DNA of 5,926 nt, taken from an uncultured Eubacteriales bacterium (GTDB taxonomy: Bacteria > Bacillota > Clostridia > Lachnospirales > CAG-274). Below the pieces are notes generated by a model that saw nothing but the letters and a program-made list of their open reading frames with translations, made no database searches and had not been told where the DNA came from. The stretch spans positions 1 to 5,926 of the forward strand of contig CABVAP010000136.1 in assembly GCA_902496345.1 (NCBI GenBank), read 5' to 3'. This document shows positions 1-4,193 of this stretch, piece by piece (the stretch's first letter is position 1; the number at the start of each line of letters is the position of its first letter). The translations under genes were made by a program, and so were the position numbers.

Positions 1-35
1 TTGCAATCAAAAAGTACCACGCCGTAGGCAAATAA
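1..35 (+). CDS. Possible 3' end of a plus-strand gene (partial)
   Basis: Frame 3 reads AIKKYHAVGK and then TAA at 33-35. The start lies outside the window. The only support is the plus-strand terminator-like hairpin that begins 19 bases after this stop, which implies a plus-strand transcript arriving from the left. The other two plus frames are also open for a short way: frame 1 stops at 25-27 and frame 2 runs to about 112, through the hairpin. The frame is therefore inferred. Too little is present to name a product. Confidence 0.3.
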   Translation, partial: AIKKYHAVGK

Positions 36-53
36 ATAGATTTCCGATAAAAT

Positions 54-98
54 CAGTTTTTTACCAAAAAATTGAAATCACCAAAAAACTGTTTTTTT
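54..98 (+). terminator. Plus-strand intrinsic terminator
   Basis: CAGTTTTTT (54-62) pairs perfectly with AAAAAACTG (83-91). The loop is 20 bases, and seven T (92-98) follow directly. The stem is AT-rich and weak, but the T tract on the plus side is convincing. It would end a gene entering from the left edge and faces the terminator of gene C. Confidence 0.55.
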
Positions 99-110
99 AT
101 ATTTTTATGT

Positions 111-140
111 AAAAAAGGCTGTTGCAATGCAACAGCCTTT
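111..140 (-). terminator. Intrinsic terminator of gene C
   Basis: On the minus strand, AAAGGCTGTTGC (140-129 read as its complement) pairs over 12 bases with its mate at 125-114 around a 3-base loop. It runs straight into a T tract (six T counting the stem end). It starts 13 bases after the stop codon of gene C, so it is the natural end of that transcript. Confidence 0.9.
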
Positions 141-153
141 CCCATAACCCCCA

Positions 154-1608
154 CTATTCAGCTTCAATATCTTCCTCATCAGCAGGTTCTTCAATCTCTT
201 CAATATCTTCCTCATCAGCAGGTTCTTCAATCTCTTCGACCTCTTCGACAACCTCAACCTCTTCAACCTCTTCAACCTCTTCCTCAAAAGGTGGTTCAGA
301 AGTAGTTGGATAATCTGGTTCTGGTTCTATTTCTTCTTCCATATCTCCAGAAACTTTTTCATCAGCGACAGCGTCAGCCTCAGTCATAGAGGAATTGCCA
401 CCATTAGCGTCTTTACCCAATCCAGACTCGTCTGCATCGGCATTCACAGATTCATCTTCGCTAGAGTTTTCCTCTGAACTATCCTCTGTTGAACCGTCTA
501 ATTCATCGTTAGAAGTAATTTCTGTACTCTCTTCAGATGTAGTTTCGCTAGTTTCCTCAGAAGTAACCTCTGATGTAGTTTCTGTTGTTTCCTCGCTTGT
601 AGTTTCGCTAGTTTCTTCAGAAACAGCTTCACTACCACCATTACTATCAGAGCCACCACCTTGGCTGTTTTCTGTACTAACCTCAGTAGTTTCTTCCGTT
701 GTTCCAACTTCAATAGCACCACCAGATGTATTAAAATCAGCACCACCACCAGCACCACTATCTGATGAATCATCGTCCAAAATAACCTCATCAAGAGGAT
801 ATATTGGCTGATTTTCTGTCACATCAACAACCATATCTTCGGTTGTTTGCTCGGTGATTTCAGTAACTTCTGTAGTTATGACCTCGGTAGTTTCTTCCGT
901 TGTAACCTCTGTTGTTTCCTCTGATGTAGCCTCGCTAGAGCTTTCAGAAACTTCGCTACTTTGTTCTAGATTTAAAGAAGTTGAAACTTCTGTAGTTTCT
1001 TCTTCAAGTAATAATTTTTCATATACATCTTTTTTATACATAGAAAAGTTTGCGATAACTTTAACATCTTTGTCTTTCCAGTTTACAGCAGTATTAGAGT
1101 TTGCAGAGCCAAAAAACCTAAAAGACGCCGTATTATTTTCGCCCGTTCCTATGCTAAATACATTTTTCTGTTCAGACGGTTTATCCGTCATAACTAACTC
1201 TTGTATGGAGGCTTTCTCGTCACTTAACATTTGCATATATAGGAGTTTTTTATCGCTTTTTTGCATAATCTCTGGTGTTATAGGCACATTTGACGCCTCG
1301 CAATTTTCTGCGTCATTAAATACATAATGTATAGAGTCAACAACAACGACAACGTCATCATCGCCGTAATTAGTAATATTAAAACTCTTTGACGCAACCA
1401 AAGCTGCCTGTTCTTTATCTGCGATACAAATGCTAAAAGACATATCAAAAGGTAAAGACACGCTCAAGACATCTTCTGCCTTCTCTTCCTGCATTTCAGC
1501 TAAAACTTTCGTTTTTGTTTCGCTATATACAGGCATAGCACTCATAGAGAAAGCGACTACTGTTGATAATGCAACACCGATAATTCTTTGTAAATTCTTA
1601 CTTTTCAC
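154..1608 (-). CDS. Secreted protein C: globular head, Thr/Ser/Glu-rich stalk, acidic tail
   Basis: The protein has 484 residues. A GTG start is chosen because AAAGGAGG lies 8 bases upstream and a signal peptide follows at once: basic residues 1-8, hydrophobic core 9-26, likely cleavage near VYS-ET (29/30). Residues 47-192 look like a beta-rich domain. It begins with VLSVSLPFDMSFSI, has an NITNYGDDDVVVVV strand pair near 77-90, and closes with FRFFGSANSNTAVNW (163-177) and DVKVIANFSMYK. Its two cysteines (61 and 103) could form a disulfide. Residues 203-260 and 303-366 are TTEE/TSEE repeats typical of an extended stalk, and residues 424-484 are almost all Glu, Asp and Val. No LPXTG motif, C-terminal membrane helix or obvious wall-binding repeat is present, so how it is held at the surface is unclear. 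The head shares motif order with protein B. It has its own promoter and terminator. I infer a surface protein; I recognise no named family. Confidence 0.9.
   Translation of the reverse strand: MKSKNLQRIIGVALSTVVAFSMSAMPVYSETKTKVLAEMQEEKAEDVLSVSLPFDMSFSICIADKEQAALVASKSFNITNYGDDDVVVVVDSIHYVFNDAENCEASNVPITPEIMQKSDKKLLYMQMLSDEKASIQELVMTDKPSEQKNVFSIGTGENNTASFRFFGSANSNTAVNWKDKDVKVIANFSMYKKDVYEKLLLEEETTEVSTSLNLEQSSEVSESSSEATSEETTEVTTEETTEVITTEVTEITEQTTEDMVVDVTENQPIYPLDEVILDDDSSDSGAGGGADFNTSGGAIEVGTTEETTEVSTENSQGGGSDSNGGSEAVSEETSETTSEETTETTSEVTSEETSETTSEESTEITSNDELDGSTEDSSEENSSEDESVNADADESGLGKDANGGNSSMTEADAVADEKVSGDMEEEIEPEPDYPTTSEPPFEEEVEEVEEVEVVEEVEEIEEPADEEDIEEIEEPADEEDIEAE
163..234 (-). repeat. 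Perfect 36-base tandem duplication in the 3' end of gene C
   Basis: Bases 163-198 and 199-234 are identical, in frame, giving two copies of a 12-residue acidic unit built on EEIEEPADEEDI just before the C-terminus. Perfect identity between copies suggests a recent duplication, or ongoing copy-number change by slippage. Simpler GAGGTT-type hexamer repeats (EEV) continue upstream to about 285. Confidence 0.95.
526..627 (-). repeat. TSEETSE stalk repeats in gene C
   Basis: Residues 328-361 are repeated Ser/Thr/Glu units of the TSEETSETTSEE type. At DNA level a stretch near 539-560 recurs about 60 bases away, near 599-620, with one change. A similar TTEETTEV block is encoded near 829-999. The composition is that of an unstructured, possibly glycosylated spacer that lifts the head domain away from the cell. 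Confidence 0.8.
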
Positions 1609-1616
1609 TTGGACGA

Positions 1617-1624
1617 CCTCCTTT
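1617..1624 (-). promoter_or_regulatory. Ribosome binding site of gene C
   Basis: AAAGGAGG on the minus strand, 8 bases before GTG at 1608-1606. It fixes the start at GTG: a signal peptide begins directly there and no ATG in frame nearby has comparable spacing. Confidence 0.9.
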
Positions 1625-1640
1625 CCGATTCATATATTTT

Positions 1641-1669
1641 ATATTACCATAAAATCTAGCTTTTTTCAA
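1641..1669 (-). promoter_or_regulatory. Sigma-A-type promoter of gene C, extended -10
   Basis: The -35 box is TTGAAA (1669-1664), followed by a 17-base spacer and TAATAT (1646-1641). TG at 1649-1648 plus one base before the -10 gives an extended -10 element. Transcription would start near 1634 and leave a leader of about 25 bases. Gene C is therefore a unit separate from A-B. Confidence 0.8.
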
Positions 1670-1716
1670 GAGATTTTAGACAAATAATGTTATCAAAAAT
1701 TATTTATATATTTGTT

Positions 1717-1759
1717 AAAAAATGGTACAGAAGTATTATAAAATCCCTCTGTACCATTT
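1717..1759 (-). terminator. Intrinsic terminator of the A-B unit
   Basis: On the minus strand a perfect 12-pair stem (1759-1748 with 1731-1720, AAATGGTACAGA and its complement) encloses a 16-base loop. It ends in six T, counting the stem end. It lies 41 bases after the stop of gene B and upstream of the gene C promoter, so it separates the two units, although leaky read-through is possible. Confidence 0.85.
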
Positions 1760-1800
1760 AATGTCATATTAGATAAATTGTATGGTTAAACTCGCATTAA

Positions 1801-3063
1801 TTAAGCAACATTAAGTGTGCAATCATATGTGTTGCCTTCGCTATCTTTAACTTGAACAGCATAGTTACCAGTACCAGTGATACCAGCAGCAGTTAAACCT
1901 CTAGTAGTTAATGTAATTCTATTACCACTTAAAGAACCAAGAACACCTCTTGACCAGTTAGCGTCGTTAGAAAGAACAACATCATTAATCTTGATGTATT
2001 CAGCTAATGTAGCATTACTAATAGCACTTGGAGTGAAGTCAATTACTGCACTTGTAGCGTCACCAGTTGCAACAACTCCACCACCAGCGATGTTTTCTGT
2101 CTTAATCCAACCAGAAGTATCTTCATTAGCTGTATCAGTGTCAGCAGCTTTAGATACAGAATAAATAACTTTTACACCAACTTTGTTGGCAGGGTCCGCA
2201 CCAGCATATTTGCTCCAATCAGCTTTATCGTTCATTTTACCAGAAATGTATAAAGCCTGAGAAACTGGAGAAGTCTGACCTTTTGCAGCAGTATCACCAG
2301 CAACCTGAGCATTAGCATAACCAAAAGTTTCAGAACCTGCAGCACCACTTACTGTATAAGCATAAGTGTCATCGCCACCTAATACAAAAGTCATAGTTTT
2401 ACCAATATTATCAAATTCAGCAACACCTTTAGTAGCAGGAGCAAATACTTGTTCGCTAGCCACAGCTGGGGAAGATGCTTTTTTAACAAAAGTTTTCTCA
2501 ACACCAGCATCGCCACCAGCAGCAGGAGTACCAACAGCATTCTGAATAAAATTACTATTAAGACTTACTTTAAGTGAAATTGTATTCTTTGTATTACTAG
2601 TATCTACATCAGCTTCCTTTGCTACAAACTGAGGTTTTGTGTCTTCATCTGTAGCAGTTGAAGTTGCTAAAAAAGTAGTCTCAACTTTAACTTTATTTGC
2701 ACCTCTGTTAGTAACTACAAGATAATTTTTACCAGAAATTTCGCCAACGTGATTTCCAGCTAAAGCATTAACATCTTTTGTGCCAGTAGTATCATCAGCC
2801 TTGTAGTTTGCATCATTAACTGCACCGTAAAGACCTTGAGGGTCAAGAACGAAGTCAGGTTTAGAAGTAGGTAAATCAACGATTGTGATGTCTTTATCTA
2901 CATAACTGATTGTTGCATCACCAGTAACTGTTTCGCTAGAAACACCATCTGCGAGAGATGTACCAGCATTACCTTTGATAATTGGAGTAGCACCAAAAGC
3001 CATACTTCCAGAAGAAACTGTCATTGCCATTGCGAGACTAAAAGCCATAAGTTTTCTTTTCAT
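1801..3063 (-). CDS. Secreted protein B: beta-rich surface protein
   Basis: The protein has 420 residues from the ATG at 3063, chosen because AAGGAGG sits 8 bases upstream. A longer in-frame ATG at 3096 would translate that ribosome binding site as KEE. Residues 1-25 form a signal peptide (MKRK, then a hydrophobic run, cleavage likely near AFGA/TP). Residues 50-305 are a Val/Thr/Ala-rich domain containing ITIVDLPTSKPDFVLDPQGLYG-like opening strands (59-80), a NYLVVTNRGANKVKV strand pair (113-127) and a closing ISGKMNDKADW (273-283) with VGVKVIYSVSK (295-305). Residues 338-420 look like a separate Ig-like beta domain (IDFTPSAI, IKINDVVL, YAVQVKDSEG, TLNVA). There is a single cysteine (415) and no LPXTG motif or C-terminal membrane helix. 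It lies 36 bases behind A with no terminator between, so the two are co-transcribed. The strong promoter and strong ribosome binding site suggest abundant product. I infer a structural surface or extracellular matrix protein; the DPQGLYG-type motif feels familiar from Clostridia but I cannot name a family. Confidence 0.92.
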   Translation of the reverse strand: MKRKLMAFSLAMAMTVSSGSMAFGATPIIKGNAGTSLADGVSSETVTGDATISYVDKDITIVDLPTSKPDFVLDPQGLYGAVNDANYKADDTTGTKDVNALAGNHVGEISGKNYLVVTNRGANKVKVETTFLATSTATDEDTKPQFVAKEADVDTSNTKNTISLKVSLNSNFIQNAVGTPAAGGDAGVEKTFVKKASSPAVASEQVFAPATKGVAEFDNIGKTMTFVLGGDDTYAYTVSGAAGSETFGYANAQVAGDTAAKGQTSPVSQALYISGKMNDKADWSKYAGADPANKVGVKVIYSVSKAADTDTANEDTSGWIKTENIAGGGVVATGDATSAVIDFTPSAISNATLAEYIKINDVVLSNDANWSRGVLGSLSGNRITLTTRGLTAAGITGTGNYAVQVKDSEGNTYDCTLNVA

Positions 3064-3071
3064 AATAAATT

Positions 3072-3078
3072 CCTCCTT
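3072..3078 (-). promoter_or_regulatory. Ribosome binding site of gene B
   Basis: AAGGAGG on the minus strand, spaced 8 bases from ATG at 3063-3061. It is within one base of the full anti-16S consensus and decides the start against the upstream ATG at 3096. Confidence 0.92.
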
Positions 3079-3099
3079 AAAAATTATGAATTTCAATGA

Positions 3100-3675
3100 T
3101 TAATTTTGAACGTGAAGTCGAATTGCAACTGAAACATCTCTAAGTTCAGTATCATTATCATCAACGACGTGGTATGTAAGAATCGCGTTGTAGTTACCAG
3201 CAGGAAGAACTTTAGCAAGTTTAATATCTCTGATAGCTGTTTTAACAGGCATCTTAGGAGATGTATAAACAAGTTCGCCCTCTTCACCAACAGAATTACT
3301 TTCGAGGTGAATATCGAACCAAACTGGATTAGTGTTGTGTTCGTTGTTTCTAACATAAGAGTTGCTAGAAGCAGAAGAACCATTTTCAAAATACCAATCA
3401 GAGTTCATCTCTGTTGTATAAGAATTTAAGTCGTGCTGTTTGGACTGAAGTTCATCAATATTATCTTCGTTTGCAAGAACACCGTTTGCAGAGTTACCAG
3501 TTGGAACTTGTTCAGTAACAACTGTCGGTTTCTGGTTTAAAAGAAATATGATGACGCATACAAGAGCAGCGACAACAATAACCCCAATAATCGAAATGAT
3601 GATAACAGGTTTTTTACTGGATTTTCCCTTAGGAGTCGAAACAGAATCGCCTTGTGGAGTCGGATTAGAATCCAT
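3100..3675 (-). CDS. Single-pass membrane protein A with small outer beta domain
   Basis: The protein has 191 residues from ATG at 3675, chosen because AAAGGAGG lies 10 bases upstream. A GTG at 3696 would translate the ribosome binding site. The N-terminus (1-22) is polar, rich in Ser, Pro and Lys, and ends in KSSKKP, which should stay in the cytoplasm. Residues 23-47 are one long hydrophobic helix (VIIISIIGVIVVAALVCVII and onward). A linker of about 45 residues follows. Residues 92-191 form a compact beta-rich domain with VWFDIHLES, ELVYTSPKMPV, IRDIKLAKVLPAGNYNAILTYHVVDD and VSVAIRLHVQN strands, which looks like an Ig-type sandwich facing outward. It is first in the A-B unit. I infer an anchor, receptor or assembly partner for secreted protein B, perhaps analogous to TapA for TasA, but sequence alone does not show this. 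I recognise no named family. Confidence 0.9.
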   Translation of the reverse strand: MDSNPTPQGDSVSTPKGKSSKKPVIIISIIGVIVVAALVCVIIFLLNQKPTVVTEQVPTGNSANGVLANEDNIDELQSKQHDLNSYTTEMNSDWYFENGSSASSNSYVRNNEHNTNPVWFDIHLESNSVGEEGELVYTSPKMPVKTAIRDIKLAKVLPAGNYNAILTYHVVDDNDTELRDVSVAIRLHVQN

Positions 3676-3676
3676 A

Positions 3677-3717
3677 AACCTTTGTCCTCCTTTCACATTC
3701 TACTTGATAAAAAGGTT
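3677..3717 (-). promoter_or_regulatory. Possible hairpin enclosing the gene A ribosome binding site
   Basis: AACCTTT (3717-3711) is the perfect complement of AAAGGTT (3683-3677), which sits in the spacer just before the ATG. The 27-base loop contains AAAGGAGG (3693-3686). CCTTT can alternatively pair with the AAAGG of the ribosome binding site itself. Either fold would limit ribosome access. The stem is only seven pairs, so this is tentative. Confidence 0.35.
3686..3693 (-). promoter_or_regulatory. Ribosome binding site of gene A
   Basis: AAAGGAGG on the minus strand, 10 bases before ATG at 3675-3673. It overlaps the alternative GTG codon at 3696-3694, so that codon is unlikely to be the true start. 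Confidence 0.88.
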
Positions 3718-3752
3718 ATTCCATTAATCCTTCTCATCAGTTATATTAAATA

Positions 3753-3825
3753 TATCGACATAAGATAAAATAACTTAACCCCTTTTATTAAAAAATTTTA
3801 ATTTTTTATTTTACTTATTTCGACA
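3753..3825 (-). repeat. Long imperfect inverted repeat in the A-B leader
   Basis: Bases 3753-3773 and 3806-3825 can form 20 pairs, interrupted by one bulge (3765) and one mismatch (3819/3759), with one G-T pair near the base. The 32-base loop holds a further AT palindrome that overlaps the upper stem (TAAAAAATT 3789-3797 with AATTTTTTA 3800-3808) and a GGGG run. It lies between the upstream promoter and gene A, so it would be transcribed into the leader RNA. Each arm carries a Spo0A-box-like heptamer at its outer end. Confidence 0.65.
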
Positions 3826-3837
3826 ATTAATAGTCAA
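3808..3837 (-). promoter_or_regulatory. Possible second promoter of the A-B unit
   Basis: TTGACT (3837-3832), an 18-base spacer and TAAAAT (3813-3808). The 0A-box-like heptamer (3825-3819) lies inside the spacer, where a bound regulator would be expected to block polymerase. It is weaker than the promoter at 3887-3915 and in an AT-rich region where such matches arise easily. Confidence 0.4.
3819..3825 (-). promoter_or_regulatory. Spo0A-box-like site, perfect TGTCGAA
   Basis: TGTCGAA on the minus strand in an AT-rich context, matching the known 0A-box core. A second copy with one mismatch, TGTCGAT, lies at 3760-3754 in the same orientation. A heptamer can occur by chance: another TGTCGAA lies inside gene C coding (250-244). 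The support here is the intergenic position and the pairing. Confidence 0.4.
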
Positions 3838-3850
3838 TTTTGAAATCTAC

Positions 3851-3865
3851 GAGGTCAGCGACCTC
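3851..3865 (-). promoter_or_regulatory. GAGGTC palindrome near the transcript 5' end
   Basis: GAGGTC (3851-3856) and GACCTC (3860-3865) flank a 3-base centre. The site falls about 15-30 bases after the predicted start of the A-B transcript. It could be a 5' stabilising RNA hairpin or an operator for a dimeric regulator; it is the only GC-rich patch in this intergenic region. Confidence 0.5.
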
Positions 3866-3886
3866 AAATGATGTTTTATGCGTAAT

Positions 3887-3915
3887 ATTATACACCTATT
3901 TTGTATTTTGGTCAA
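3887..3915 (-). promoter_or_regulatory. Main sigma-A-type promoter of the A-B unit
   Basis: TTGACC (3915-3910), 17 bases, TATAAT (3892-3887): one base short of consensus in the -35 and perfect in the -10. Transcription would start near 3880, giving a leader of about 205 bases before gene A. The near-consensus boxes predict strong expression. Confidence 0.85.
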
Positions 3916-3975
3916 TAGCATTTATAAACTAAATAACAAATCAAACAATTATTAAAAACACACATCAATATCAAT

Positions 3976-3989
3976 TGTGATATGTGATA
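3976..3989. repeat. Tandem TGTGATA heptamers between the divergent promoters
   Basis: Two exact TGTGATA copies stand head to tail, and the first also forms an ATATCA (3968-3973)/TGATAT (3978-3983) hairpin. The site sits about 60 bases upstream of the A-B -35 and 120 bases upstream of the malQ -35. It could be a regulator site or chance in AT-rich DNA. Apart from this and the promoters, I see no gene in the 497-base region 3697-4193. Confidence 0.35.
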
Positions 3990-4107
3990 TATTCAGCATT
4001 TTAAATATAACTTATTTGTGCAATGTGTCTAATTCCGTATATAATCCCAAATTTTATTATTGGTGCATTTTTAAATCATCACATATTTTGATACAAAACG
4101 ATTACTC

Positions 4108-4136
4108 TTGTAATATTCAAAAATTAAGGGTATAAT
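4108..4136 (+). promoter_or_regulatory. Sigma-A-type promoter of malQ
   Basis: TTGTAA (4108-4113), 17 bases, TATAAT (4131-4136). Transcription would start near 4143, leaving a leader of about 50 bases. Confidence 0.75.
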
Positions 4137-4149
4137 TGACTTGTGTTTT

Positions 4150-4171
4150 TATTTGATACTTGTATTTGATA
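4150..4171 (+). repeat. TATTTGATA direct repeat in the malQ leader
   Basis: TATTTGATA occurs at 4150-4158 and 4163-4171, 13 bases apart, just after the predicted transcription start. A related TTTTGATA lies at 4086-4093 upstream of the -35. It may be a repressor site, though short AT-rich repeats are common by chance. Confidence 0.3.
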
Positions 4172-4193
4172 TTAAAGAAAGAGGGAATTTACA

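Noticed and set aside
244..250. TGTCGAA heptamer within gene C
   Set aside because: It falls inside the low-complexity Glu-rich coding region far from any promoter; treated as chance and used as a caution for the intergenic copy.
163..285. Repeats near the left edge as a CRISPR array
   Set aside because: The copies are directly adjacent with no spacers, in frame, and encode an acidic peptide repeat.
395..1327. Long plus-strand open frames opposite gene C (395-811 and 854-1327)
   Set aside because: They are Ser/Val-rich mirror images of the Glu/Thr/Ser codons of C, with no ribosome binding site. Gene C has a signal peptide, ribosome binding site, promoter and terminator, so the antisense frames are shadows.
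1877..2164. Plus-strand open frame opposite gene B
   Set aside because: It has no ribosome binding site or promoter and lies wholly inside B, which is well supported on the other strand.
3064..3096. Longer start for gene B at ATG 3096
   Set aside because: It would translate the AAGGAGG ribosome binding site as KEE and put 11 residues before a textbook signal peptide; the ATG at 3063 is correctly spaced.
3676..3696. Longer start for gene A at GTG 3696
   Set aside because: The extension encodes the ribosome binding site itself (KGG); the ATG at 3675 has that site upstream at usable spacing.
4093..4106. Possible CcpA cre site just upstream of the malQ -35
   Set aside because: Three of 14 positions disagree with the usual consensus, including the conserved second G, and the AT-rich setting makes partial matches easy. 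Too weak to annotate.
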